Below, piece by piece: positions 9,409 through 17,518 of a stretch of DNA of 64,000 bases. Position 1 is the stretch's first letter. Each line of letters opens with the position of its first letter. The notes beneath the pieces are model-generated. The model was not told where the DNA came from, searched no databases, and was given only the letters and a program-made list of their open reading frames with translations. Source of the stretch: Paenibacillus periandrae. GTDB taxonomy: Bacteria > Bacillota > Bacilli > Paenibacillales > NBRC-103111. The stretch spans positions 124,001 to 188,000 of the forward strand of contig NZ_JAJNMU010000020.1 of NCBI RefSeq assembly GCF_022458865.1, read 5' to 3'. The translations under genes were made by a program, and so were the position numbers.

Positions 9409-10569
9409 ATGGATCAATTTATTAAAGTTCCGTCTGTGCTTATGAGAGGAGGAACGAGCAAGGGCCTTATATTTAAAAGTGTGCATCTTCCATCAGATCC
9501 TGTCTTGCGGGACAAATTAATCACCCGGATTTACGGAAGTCCGGACTTGCGTCAAATCGACGGGTTGGGAGGGGGGAACCCGCTCAGCAGCAAGATGGCT
9601 ATTGTGGGCCCGTCAACCCATCCCGATGCAGATATCAACTATACTTTCGGGCAGGTCAGCCTTGAACAAAATGTTATCGATTATAAACCGACCTGCGGCA
9701 ATATGGCGACGGCTGTCGGATTGTTTGCCGCCGAGGAAGGCTACGTTTCATTGACAGATCCGGTTGCTGTGGTCCGCATATTTAATACGAACACGAATAA
9801 AATCATTGAGACGGAGGTGCATGTAAAAAACGGATCGATTGATTATAACGGAAATTTTGCGATAGACGGTGTTCCCGGAACGTCTTCACAAATAATGGTC
9901 AACTTTTTAGACCCCGGAGGAGCCATCACTGGCAAGCTTTTGCCTACTGGCAATGTGAAAGACCTCATTACTTTGGACAATGGAGAGCGGTTTCAAGTAT
10001 CGGTCATCGATTCCGCCAACGCCGTCGTTTTTGTCAGCGCGGAAGAGCTTGGAATAAAGGGCCCCGATTTCGTTGAAGCATTCAAAAGTCGCCGGCTATT
10101 GGATACACTTGAATTAATCAGGGTGGAAGCCGGAATACGGATAGGTTTGATCGAAAATAATAAGGAGGTGACTCCAAGCTCTCATGCTTTGCCCAAAATC
10201 GCAGTTTTGGCCAAAGCACAAAATTACCATACCGCAACGGGGCGCAAAATCTGTGAGGATAAAGTCGACATTATTGGTCTGTATTTGGCGATGGGACAGC
10301 TTCATCAGGCGTTTGCCGTCAGCGGAGGTATTACAGTGGCAACGGGTTCGCAAATTCCGGGTACGATCGTGGAAGGCTTACTAAAACTTAACAAAAGAGG
10401 AATGCTTACGATAGGCCATCCTTCCGGGACGATGGCGGTAGACGTCCAAGTCAAAGAACAAGGAGGACTGTACCAAGTAACCCGCGCAGCAGTCGGCAGA
10501 ACCGCACGCAGGCTGATGGATGGAGTTTCGTATGTACCCTCTTACGTGAATAACGAAAAGCATGGATGA
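9409..10569 (+). CDS. PrpF-family isomerase (aconitate/methylaconitate type)
   Basis: A 386-residue PrpF protein. The family has a diaminopimelate-epimerase-like fold and includes 3-methylaconitate isomerase, aconitate isomerases and 4-oxalomesaconate tautomerase. The start MRGGTSKGLIF, the glycine-rich GLGGGNPLSSK and the PTCGN motif with Cys96 are typical. The C-terminal segment with GHPSGTMAVDV is also conserved. As last gene of the run with two MmgE/PrpD proteins it probably moves a double bond in an unsaturated polycarboxylate intermediate. Propionate-pathway partners (methylcitrate synthase, methylisocitrate lyase) are absent here, so a standard methylcitrate cycle is not supported. Confidence 0.9.
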   Translation: MDQFIKVPSVLMRGGTSKGLIFKSVHLPSDPVLRDKLITRIYGSPDLRQIDGLGGGNPLSSKMAIVGPSTHPDADINYTFGQVSLEQNVIDYKPTCGNMATAVGLFAAEEGYVSLTDPVAVVRIFNTNTNKIIETEVHVKNGSIDYNGNFAIDGVPGTSSQIMVNFLDPGGAITGKLLPTGNVKDLITLDNGERFQVSVIDSANAVVFVSAEELGIKGPDFVEAFKSRRLLDTLELIRVEAGIRIGLIENNKEVTPSSHALPKIAVLAKAQNYHTATGRKICEDKVDIIGLYLAMGQLHQAFAVSGGITVATGSQIPGTIVEGLLKLNKRGMLTIGHPSGTMAVDVQVKEQGGLYQVTRAAVGRTARRLMDGVSYVPSYVNNEKHG

Positions 10570-10573
10570 ATGA

Positions 10574-10595
10574 TTCCCGCAGCAAGCTGCGGGAA
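10574..10595. terminator. Hairpin between convergent genes
   Basis: A perfect 10-bp inverted repeat, TTCCCGCAGC and GCTGCGGGAA, separated by two bases, lies between the end of the PrpF gene and the end of the convergent LysR gene. No clear T-run follows on either strand, so it may be a weak bidirectional terminator or a 3'-end stabiliser. Confidence 0.5.
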
Positions 10596-10604
10596 ATGAG
10601 ATCC

Positions 10605-11474
10605 TCAGGTAGTGTTAAAACGGCTTTTCATGAAGTCGACAAAAGCCTTGACGACGGAAAGATCGAGGGTTGCATCACGGTAAATCATCCATGTCTCCCT
10701 TATAATGGGCTGGCCATCCCTCGAATACAAATGAATGGTGGACAGAGTGTCCTGATCCTGCAGGCTGATACCGGGAACGAATGCGAAACCCAGACCGTTT
10801 CTGATAAGCTCAACGCACGTTTCAACGCTGTCAACTTCCATAGTGATTAACGATGGCTTTGTAAACCTTTGATGCCACCATTTTTCTATGATATGCCTTA
10901 AATTGTAATCCGTTATTTTGTAATTGATTCGCGGAAGATTGGGCAGGTCTTCAAGATCGATAGGATCCCTAGAGGCGATGTAGAACGGCTCTTTGCTCAG
11001 TAAGAATGCTTGTTCCTGCCAATGATGGTCACCTCGAAATATGCCGACATGGACTTCTTCCTTATACACGGAATTTATTACCTCCGAGCTCCAGCCGCTT
11101 TTCACGTTAATCTCCACGTTGGGATAAAGATTGGCGAACTCCTTCAACAGCTTCGGCAGGCGGTATCTCATAAAGCTGGAGTTAACTCCGATCCGCAAAG
11201 TTCCTTCCACTCTATCGTTCATGTTTTGAATCATTTCTTTTACCCTCAACAGTTCGAGCAGCATTTTTTCCGCGTAGACGACGAGAAGCTCGCCCTGGGA
11301 AGTAAACTCCACCCCTTTCTTTCCGCGGGAGACAATACGGATGCCGAATTCTTTTTCAAGCTGTTGGATACGATACGTTAACGCTGGTTGGGAAATGTAA
11401 AGATGCTCGGCTGTTTTGGTAATATTTTTTTCTTTGTAAAGCATTTTAAGAAGATACCAATCTTTTTCCTCCAT
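10605..11474 (-). CDS. LysR-family transcriptional regulator
   Basis: A 289-residue LysR-type regulator. The N-terminal winged helix reads KNITKTAEHLYISQPALTYRIQQLEKEFG (residues about 16-44), followed by the usual linker helix and an effector-binding domain with the pattern of the CysB/CbbR fold. AAAGGA precedes the start. It is convergent to the PrpD/PrpF operon rather than divergent from it, so its target promoter cannot be read off directly; control of the neighbouring operon is an inference from proximity. Confidence 0.9.
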   Translation of the reverse strand: MEEKDWYLLKMLYKEKNITKTAEHLYISQPALTYRIQQLEKEFGIRIVSRGKKGVEFTSQGELLVVYAEKMLLELLRVKEMIQNMNDRVEGTLRIGVNSSFMRYRLPKLLKEFANLYPNVEINVKSGWSSEVINSVYKEEVHVGIFRGDHHWQEQAFLLSKEPFYIASRDPIDLEDLPNLPRINYKITDYNLRHIIEKWWHQRFTKPSLITMEVDSVETCVELIRNGLGFAFVPGISLQDQDTLSTIHLYSRDGQPIIRETWMIYRDATLDLSVVKAFVDFMKSRFNTT

Positions 11475-11660
11475 AAGGACATCCTTTCATAAAAAATATT
11501 TATGGATGGAGCTATAATAACAGGATACTTTTTATAGATAGATTATACATTACAACAATGCCTATTGAAACAATGGCGGCTCAATCTCCGCATACCGGTT
11601 TTGTTGCAAAAATTAAGAGAGAAGGTCTTGGTCTCGGCTGATTCAACAATTCTCCAAAAC

Positions 11661-11831
11661 TTATTCTTGAGCCCCCGTATCAAGGAGGGCTTTTACGCAA
11701 TCTTTCGCACCCACTCTGTATGCAGCCATAAGAGGCGTCTCACGAAAATAATTGTCATAATCACTAATGCTGGCACTAAGACGTAACAATTCTGTTACGA
11801 CATCTATTTCATTATTCAGGGAGAATAATTA
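11661..11831 (-). pseudogene. Ankyrin-repeat protein fragment
   Basis: On the minus strand a short open stretch encodes an ankyrin-like unit: TELLRLSAS, then ETPLMAAYRVGAKDC and VKALLDTGA, followed by a TAA stop at 11661-11663. It is cut off upstream by a stop near 11832, has no plausible start and no ribosome binding site. It appears to be a relic of a larger ankyrin-repeat gene. The rest of the 11475-11909 gap shows only a probable promoter region for the LysR gene and the leader of the next gene. Confidence 0.6.
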
Positions 11832-11909
11832 AATAAATCCTCGCTCTTGACGCTGAGACAGTCATTCATTATTTTGGACATAATCAAACTTAAGATTGGA
11901 GCGCGAATT

Positions 11910-12782
11910 ATGAATGAGGCATACACCATTTCGAACATTGTTGACAGTCTTAAACAAATCAGCGGAGTAAGTGCTCTGGTTCTCGGCGGTTCAAGAGCCA
12001 GAGGAACTGAAAGCCCAAACTCCGATATTGATATCGGCATTTACTACGATTCCGAAAAAGCACTGGACATTACCCAGCTTCGTCGGTTTGCGGCTGAATT
12101 GGATGACGACCATAGAGAAAACTTAGTGACGGAAATAGGCGGTTGGGGACCATGGATCAATGGCGGCGGCTGGTTGAAAGTGAATCAGTTTGCGGTTGAT
12201 TTGTTATTTCGCGATCAAAATAAAGTGTCGCATGTAATTGAAGAATGTGTCGGGGGGACTATCACAATGGATTATCAACCCGGACATCCCCACGGATTTA
12301 CCAACTCGATTTATTTGGCTGAGGTAGCGTTATGCAAAGTGTTATGGGATCCTTCGAGAGTTGTAGAAAAAATGAAAAGCAGAACAACCCCATTTCCGCC
12401 CGTTTTTCAAAAAGCTACCGTCCAAAAATTTTTTTGGGAGGCAACCTTTGCTCTCGATAATGGCGCTAAAGGTATTTACAAAAAAGATTTATCTTATGTC
12501 TCTGGATGTTGCTTCAGGTCAGTATCCTGTTTGAATCAGGTTTTGTTTGCAATCAACGAAACGTATTTGATGAATGAAAAGGGAGCTACTGCCATTGCCG
12601 ATTCATTCCGCATAGTGCCAAGCCAATACTTGCATAGAATAAATGAGATTTTCACTTTAATCACCGAAGATCAAGATGGCTTAAATCAAGCGATTAACAT
12701 GATGCGTGAGCTTAATCAGGAGACGGAAAGTCTTATGAAATTCAATTCGTTTTTCAACTACCCTGAAAATCAAATGCACTGA
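11910..12782 (+). CDS. Nucleotidyltransferase-fold protein (DUF4037-like)
   Basis: A 290-residue protein with the nucleotidyltransferase signature: GGSRARG at residues 26-32 followed by SDIDIGIYY with Asp39 and Asp41 as metal ligands. A C-terminal helical domain follows. Such proteins include antibiotic adenylyltransferase-like and DUF4037 members, and the substrate here is unknown. The ATG at 11910 follows TTGGAGCG; an upstream in-frame TTG (11847) has no good ribosome binding site. It stands alone, with an IS110 element immediately downstream. An imperfect hairpin at 12811-12841 follows it, but the T-run lies in the loop, so it is not a classical terminator. Confidence 0.8.
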   Translation: MNEAYTISNIVDSLKQISGVSALVLGGSRARGTESPNSDIDIGIYYDSEKALDITQLRRFAAELDDDHRENLVTEIGGWGPWINGGGWLKVNQFAVDLLFRDQNKVSHVIEECVGGTITMDYQPGHPHGFTNSIYLAEVALCKVLWDPSRVVEKMKSRTTPFPPVFQKATVQKFFWEATFALDNGAKGIYKKDLSYVSGCCFRSVSCLNQVLFAINETYLMNEKGATAIADSFRIVPSQYLHRINEIFTLITEDQDGLNQAINMMRELNQETESLMKFNSFFNYPENQMH

Positions 12783-12867
12783 GTAGCTAAAAATTGCAGC
12801 ACGAAACTAAGCGCGGCTAGTGTGTTTTTTTTTAGCTGCGCCTACATTCTAATATGGGGTGGTGGTG

Positions 12868-14091
12868 TCATGATGCAGCGGGGTTGGATATTGTAACAGT
12901 AAAGCCCAAGTTTTCGAGCCTTCGCACAGATTGTTTAACGATCATCTCTTGCTGCCTCGTCTCAAAATAATTGGAACCCAAGTCACGGTAATTCTCGCCA
13001 CGCGTAAGCAGGTAATAAGCGATCGTCATCATCGAATGGGCAACCGCGATGGCCGCACGTTGCCTTCCCTTACGGGCTGCAATACGTCGGTATTGGGCAC
13101 CAAGATAGTTGTCCGACCCTCGTATGGATTGGGCCGCTTCTGTGAGAGCTGCTCGGAGATACTTGTTCCCCTTACGAGTCTTGGAAGGCTTGCGTTTACC
13201 GGCACTTTCATTATGTCCGGGAACAAGTCCGATCCATGAGCAAAGGTGAGCTGCACTTGGGAATCGGGCGCCTACATCCGTTCCGATTTCAGCAAGGATT
13301 TGTTCAGCGGTGCGACGAGCGATCCCGGGGATGGTGTCCAGTCGATCCAACTGCTCCTGAAAAGGGTCTAGCCGTTTGGCTACCTCCGTATCCAGATCCA
13401 CGATTTGTTCATTAAGAAAATCGATGTGAGTCAGCATCGCTTTTAACATGAGACGTTGATGGGCGCTCATGTTACCGCGAAGCGCTAATTCCAATTCTTC
13501 TTTCTTACGCTTCAAGGTTCGACGTGCGAAGCCGGCAAGCTTTTCCGGGTCGGTTTCACCCTCGACCATGGCTTCCAACATATCCCGACTGGAGAGCCCC
13601 ATGATGTCGGACACGACGGAAGCGAGCTTAATGTTGGCGCCCTCGAGCACTTTCTGAATGCGGTTATGCTCACGAGCACGTTCCTGAATTAAACTTCGGC
13701 GATACCGAACCAATTCCCGCAGTTCACGCTGAATGCGATCTGGAATGTAACTGGCTTTGAGGAGCCCATGGCGCAAAAGATCGCAGATCCATTCGGCGTC
13801 TTTCACATCCGTCTTACGACCGGGGACGGCTTTCATGTGCTGAGCATTGACGACAAGAAATTCGATATCCTCGGCCTCGAGCAGGTTGACGATTAGCTTC
13901 CAGAAAATACCTGTACTTACCATAGCCACATGGCTACAACCACGCGCGTTGATCCAGTCGATTAGCTCCATCAGGTAAACCGTGTGAGTACGAAACGTTT
14001 TAATCTCCTTTCCGTCCGGTGTAACGATACAGGCCGTGATGGACTTCTTGTGAACATCAAGTCCGCATGCTCGTTCAATGAGTACTTCCAT
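12868..14091 (-). CDS. IS110-family transposase, catalytic Glu replaced
   Basis: A full-length 407-residue IS110-type recombinase with an N-terminal RuvC-like DEDD domain (CGLDVHKKS, GRKTDVKDAEW) and a C-terminal Tnp domain (IPGIARRTAEQILAEIG, LCSWIGLVPGHNESAGK) containing the serine region. In family members the second acidic residue lies in a motif of the form VAMESTGVYWK. Here it reads VAMVSTGIFWK, so the catalytic Glu has become Val (GTA codon), a single-base change from GAA. The protein is otherwise intact, so inactivation was probably recent. The long non-coding stretch upstream (14092-14330) fits the bridge RNA region of IS110 elements. Confidence 0.88.
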   Translation of the reverse strand: MEVLIERACGLDVHKKSITACIVTPDGKEIKTFRTHTVYLMELIDWINARGCSHVAMVSTGIFWKLIVNLLEAEDIEFLVVNAQHMKAVPGRKTDVKDAEWICDLLRHGLLKASYIPDRIQRELRELVRYRRSLIQERAREHNRIQKVLEGANIKLASVVSDIMGLSSRDMLEAMVEGETDPEKLAGFARRTLKRKKEELELALRGNMSAHQRLMLKAMLTHIDFLNEQIVDLDTEVAKRLDPFQEQLDRLDTIPGIARRTAEQILAEIGTDVGARFPSAAHLCSWIGLVPGHNESAGKRKPSKTRKGNKYLRAALTEAAQSIRGSDNYLGAQYRRIAARKGRQRAAIAVAHSMMTIAYYLLTRGENYRDLGSNYFETRQQEMIVKQSVRRLENLGFTVTISNPAAS

Positions 14092-14330
14092 TAAAAGTCA
14101 CCTTTCTACGGCAATGAAATTGCGGGCTGGTGCAACAACCAAATGGGTTATTCTACCCTACGTGCTACCCCTAAAGGGTGCGACAGTCCGTGGTGCACCG
14201 TGGTCGTCGGAGTCAGACTAACGGATGGGTTCGCGACACCATAGCTGAACGACCTTCCTCGCCAGCCGTAAGAAGTATATCGTCGAAAACGAGCCCCATT
14301 TTCATCATCTGTGGTGCCGCGAAGCGCGGC
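14092..14330 (-). ncRNA. Candidate IS110 bridge RNA region
   Basis: About 240 bases without coding potential lie directly upstream of the IS110 transposase. IS110-group elements carry a structured bridge RNA in this end, which pairs with target and donor DNA. The stretch holds several self-complementary segments, including the stem TGCCGCG-AAG-CGCGGCA at its outer edge (14313-14329). The IS boundaries and the guide loops could not be fixed by eye, so extent and structure are tentative. Confidence 0.4.
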
Positions 14331-14362
14331 ATGGGATGCTAACGGGCAGAATTTCAGGTGCC

Positions 14363-14416
14363 TTTACATAGCCCAATCAAAGTGCTATGATGCAAACATG
14401 ACGTTAACGTTATATT
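14363..14416 (+). promoter_or_regulatory. merR-type promoter and operator
   Basis: A good sigma-A promoter, TTTACA (14363-14368), 17 bp, TATGAT (14386-14391), precedes the MerR-type gene. Just downstream, at about the transcription start, lies an imperfect inverted repeat AACATGACGT-TA-ACGTTATATT (14395-14416). Its left arm is identical to the arm of the perfect palindrome at 14850-14871, which suggests autoregulation by the MerR protein. Confidence 0.7.
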
Positions 14417-14440
14417 CTATCTTGGAAGGAGTGATTGATC

Positions 14441-14827
14441 ATGGACCGCATGCGCATCGGCGAGTTGACAGAACGGGCCGGGGTTACCCAGCGCACGGTG
14501 CGCTACTACGAGAGCATCGGACTGCTTCCTTCAGGCGAGCGCGAGGGCAACGGTCATAACTACTACACGGAAGAAACGATCGCCCGTCTGCGGAAGATCG
14601 ATCAGTTGAAAAAGCTGGGCTTAAGCCTCGAAGAGATTCGGGACGTTATCGAGCTCTACTTCACGGACCCAAGCGGGGTGCAGCCGAAGCGGAAGGTTCT
14701 CGGCCTGCTGCGCCGGCATATGGCCGACACAGACGAGAAGCTCGAAGCGCTTGGGCAGTTCCACGCCGAACTACAGTCTCATATCGAACGCTTCGAGCGG
14801 TGGCTCGAGGCCAATGATCGTGACTAA
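14441..14827 (+). CDS. MerR-family transcriptional regulator
   Basis: A 128-residue MerR-type regulator: N-terminal helix-turn-helix MRIGELTERAGVTQRTVRYYE, the RYYESIGLLP turn, the DQLKKLGLSLEEIRDVI segment, and a C-terminal coiled coil for dimerisation. No Cys cluster for metal sensing is visible, so the effector is probably organic. The ATG at 14441 is about 10 bases after GGAAGGA; a TTG at 14435 is possible. Matching palindromes stand before this gene and before the dehydrogenase downstream, which makes the pair a likely regulon. Confidence 0.88.
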   Translation: MDRMRIGELTERAGVTQRTVRYYESIGLLPSGEREGNGHNYYTEETIARLRKIDQLKKLGLSLEEIRDVIELYFTDPSGVQPKRKVLGLLRRHMADTDEKLEALGQFHAELQSHIERFERWLEANDRD

Positions 14828-14849
14828 TTTTTTTATTTTTTTTGCTAAA

Positions 14850-14871
14850 AACATGACGTAAACGTCATGTT
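14850..14871. promoter_or_regulatory. Perfect palindromic operator
   Basis: Two 10-bp arms, AACATGACGT and ACGTCATGTT, flank a 2-bp AA centre. The palindrome lies in the gap between the merR-type gene and the dehydrogenase, about 10 bp before the latter's ribosome binding site. One arm is repeated exactly at 14395-14404 upstream of the merR-type gene. This is the expected form of a MerR dimer site. Confidence 0.75.
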
Positions 14872-14896
14872 TAAAAATTCGAAGGAGGTTATATTC

Positions 14897-15721
14897 ATGA
14901 GAGAAAACATTGGTTTTATCGGACTCGGCCAGCTCGGGCTACCCATCGCTGCCAATCTGCTCCAAGCCGGTTATGCGCTGACCGTATACAACCGCACCGC
15001 GGACAAAGCGGAGCCGGTCGTTGCTCAGGGCGCGTTGCAGGCGGGAAGTCCCGCTGACGCCGTGACGGCCGGTGGCATCGTCGTCACCTTGGTGTGGGAC
15101 GATGAAGCATTGGAAGACGTCGTCAGGAGCGAGGGTTTCCTGGAGAGACTGGGGCCGGGCGGAATTCATGTGTCGATGAGTACGGTGTCGCCGGATAAGG
15201 GCAGGAAGCTGGCGGACTTGCACGCGCGGCACGGCTCCGTATATGTTGAGGCGCCCATCTTTGGGCGGCCTGAGGCAGCAACTGCCAGGCAGTTGTGGAT
15301 TCCCGTTGCGGGTCCGCAGGAAGCGAAAGAGCGGGTGTGGCCGGTGCTGGAGGCTATGGGAGCCAAAGGGATCTTTGACTTCGGCGAAGGAGCCGGTACC
15401 GCCGTGCTAGTCAAGCTGATCGGTAACTTCCTCATCGTCTCCGCCGCACGCTCGCTGGAGGAAGCACTAGGAATGGCCGAGCGCGGTGGGGTCGATCCCA
15501 AAGCGGCGGTCAACATGCTTACGAGCACTCTGTTTACCGCCCCAATCTATCAAAGCTATGGCAAAATGATTGCAGAGAAGTCAACAACCATCTCCCAAAG
15601 CAAAATTCCGCAGAAGGATGTCGGCCTCTTCCTGTCAGCGGCGCAAAACGTGCAATTCCCTGCTCCGCTCGCCGGTCTGCTGCTCGATATGCTGGAGGAC
15701 GGGGATCGGAGCAGACAATAG
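14897..15721 (+). CDS. NAD(P)-binding 3-hydroxyisobutyrate dehydrogenase-like protein
   Basis: A 274-residue member of the beta-hydroxyacid dehydrogenase/imine reductase superfamily. The Rossmann motif GFIGLGQLGLPIAANLLQAGY is at the N-terminus and the conserved Lys region VKLIGNFLIVSAARSLEEAL is in the centre. The motif normally read as DAPVSGG is VEAPIFGRP here, typical of the imine-reductase-like side of the family. The start at 14897 has GAAGGAGGT 7 bases upstream. It is probably controlled by the adjacent MerR protein through the 14850-14871 palindrome. Substrate unknown. Confidence 0.85.
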   Translation: MRENIGFIGLGQLGLPIAANLLQAGYALTVYNRTADKAEPVVAQGALQAGSPADAVTAGGIVVTLVWDDEALEDVVRSEGFLERLGPGGIHVSMSTVSPDKGRKLADLHARHGSVYVEAPIFGRPEAATARQLWIPVAGPQEAKERVWPVLEAMGAKGIFDFGEGAGTAVLVKLIGNFLIVSAARSLEEALGMAERGGVDPKAAVNMLTSTLFTAPIYQSYGKMIAEKSTTISQSKIPQKDVGLFLSAAQNVQFPAPLAGLLLDMLEDGDRSRQ

Positions 15722-16027
15722 ACAAAGCCGATTAGCAAATTAGAAGAGGCAGTCCCAAGGTCACGAAAGTGATCCGAGGGACACCCCGCTTTTTTCTTTC
15801 ATCTTTCTACCGTATGGGGAGCATATCACCGTAGAGGGATGCTCCTTAAACTTGCCGTTAGAGACAGCGCGGTGAATCGTATCGCAGTAAAACATTACGC
15901 AACGGATACGATAGTCATAATGAACGAGGCGGCCCCATTTCGCTTAACGTAGGTTACATTTGGCAAAAATGTATAGTGGATTCTACTAAAACCAAATGCA
16001 GAGCTACATTCGAAAGGAGCCGCTACT
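15722..16027 (+). other. Non-coding gap with hairpin and 5' end of an IS110-type element
   Basis: A hairpin closed by a GAAA loop (TCAC-GAAA-GTGA inside TCCC/GGGA arms, 15752-15780) is followed by CCCCGCTTTTTT and may terminate the dehydrogenase transcript. From about 15800 to 16027 the sequence is non-coding and precedes a decayed IS110-type transposase; it is probably that element's end. GAAAGGAG lies before the start codon at 16028. Confidence 0.45.
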
Positions 16028-17152
16028 ATGAAGGATTACACAAAATTCGTTGGTTTTGACGTTTCAAAAGATTCAATTTCTGTTGCTGTTGCTGTTGCAG
16101 ATACAGGTCGAGGGGAGCCACGTTTCCTCGGAAACATTCCACATACACCTGAAGCTATTCGCAAGTTGATGAAAAAAATAGGCATTCCTGAGCAGTTGCA
16201 TGTATGCTATGAGGCAGGACCGACAGGTTAATGGTCTTTTCAGACTTCTCATCTCCCTCGAAATTGACTGTGTCGTTGTAGCACCAACACTTACCCCTAA
16301 GCGCGCAGGAGACCGCGTTAAAACGGACCGAAGGGGTTCTTTAAAACTTGCAAAACTTCTTCGAGCCGGTGAACTTACAGCGGTTTGGACTCCAGATGAA
16401 GATCATGAAGCATTAAGAGACCTTGTCCGCGCTCGACATGACGCAAAGGAAGACTTGCAGCGCGCTCGTCTTCGCCTCGTCCAATTTTTGCTTCGTCATG
16501 ATCTGCGTTCTCCCCAAGGGGTTCGAAATGGGTCGGTTAAACATCGCGAATGGTTGAACAGTCTACATTTTGAAAAATCTTCGTTACGGATTGTTTTTCA
16601 AGAGTATCTTCATGCTATCGATGAGGTGACCGAGAGAATGAAGCATATAGAAGCTGAAATTCATGAGCAGGCCTTGCGCAGTGTTCACGCTCCTGTCATC
16701 CAAGCTCTTCAAACCATGCGCGGTGTCGCTGAAGTAACTGCCACAACATGAGTAGCCGAAATCGGACAGTTCTCTCGTTTCTCAAGCCCCAGGCAATTAA
16801 TGTCTTACGCTGGGCTTGTTCCTAAAGAATAGCTACCAGGTGGCAAGGGTCCATCACCAAGGTTGGCAATGCTCACATTCGCCATGTCGTCGTAGAATCC
16901 GCCTGGGCATACCGTTACTCCCCTTCCTTAAAAGGGCAACTCCTTGCTCGTCAGAAAGGGCAGGACTCCGAAGCTAGGCGCATTGCTTGGAAAGCTCAAC
17001 ATCGTTTGCATAAAAAATATAATCAAATCACATCTCGAGGGAATGCTGGAAAGAAGGCCGCCGTTGCTGTGGCTAGGGAACTCATGGGGTTCATTTGGGC
17101 AATGGGTTGTGAAATTGAAAAGAAGCAAACGGAAGCTAATTCGGCAGCCTAG
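16028..17152 (+). pseudogene. IS110-family transposase, frameshifted and stop-interrupted
   Basis: Starts intact as MKDYTKFVGFDVSKDS with the first catalytic Asp and the CYEAGPTG motif carrying Glu. A frameshift near 16229 moves the rest into another frame. The third and fourth acidic residues normally read KTDRRDxLKLA; here KTDRRGSLKLA has lost the last Asp. Stops follow at about 16749 (TGA) and 16830 (TAG), with further frame changes up to the C-terminal region rich in Lys and Arg. It is a dead transposase of a different IS110 subgroup from the one at 12868-14091. Confidence 0.85.
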
Positions 17153-17390
17153 TCCCCCCATTAGAAGCGCATTGGTTTAAAGGAATGGTTTGAGGTTTTG
17201 GCTCGGAGGCAAAGCTCTGGTAAGGAGAATCCTCATGTTGAACTATGCACTAGGTCTGTTAGATAACCGAATGTGCGCCGTTAGTCCGAGGCAGCTCCCC
17301 GACGGATGGAATGAAATGCGGTAACCAACCCGCGCATATCAGACTGTTAACCACCGTCAACTACTTTGCCTTCGTGCCAAGATCTTAAAA
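17153..17390 (+). ncRNA. Non-coding 3' end of IS110/IS1111-type element, candidate bridge RNA
   Basis: About 240 bases downstream of the dead transposase are non-coding and contain self-complementary blocks (GTTAGTCCGAGGCAGCTCC and neighbours). In IS1111-type members the bridge RNA lies downstream of the transposase rather than upstream. Which end applies here was not resolved, so this is a candidate only. Confidence 0.3.
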
Positions 17391-17518
17391 CGGCCTCTTT
17401 TTCAGTGGGATCATTGTATCCTTTCTCTCCGTTTGATTGTCAAGGACGCAAAGACGCCGTCCTTGACAATCACTTCGTGAAAGGATCTGTAGATCTCTAG
17501 GCTGAAAAAGTAAAGGAG
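17391..17518. repeat. Long imperfect palindrome (MITE-like or hairpin element)
   Basis: The segment folds back on itself. The inner arms GATTGTCAAGGACG and CGTCCTTGACAATC are perfect, with a short loop CAAAGACGC. The outer arms continue imperfectly with ATCCTTTC/GAAAGGAT and CTTTTTCAG/CTGAAAAAG over about 125 bp in total. No coding potential. It could be a non-autonomous element, an IS remnant, or a strong terminator-like structure. Confidence 0.6.

Noticed and set aside
9409..10569. Assignment of the PrpF/PrpD genes to a propionate methylcitrate cycle
   Set aside because: No methylcitrate synthase, methylisocitrate lyase or AcnD is present, and the neighbours are amino-acid transport genes.
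11565..11786. 73-codon plus-strand frame
   Set aside because: The opposite strand in the same place encodes an ankyrin-like unit, so this frame is probably an antisense shadow.
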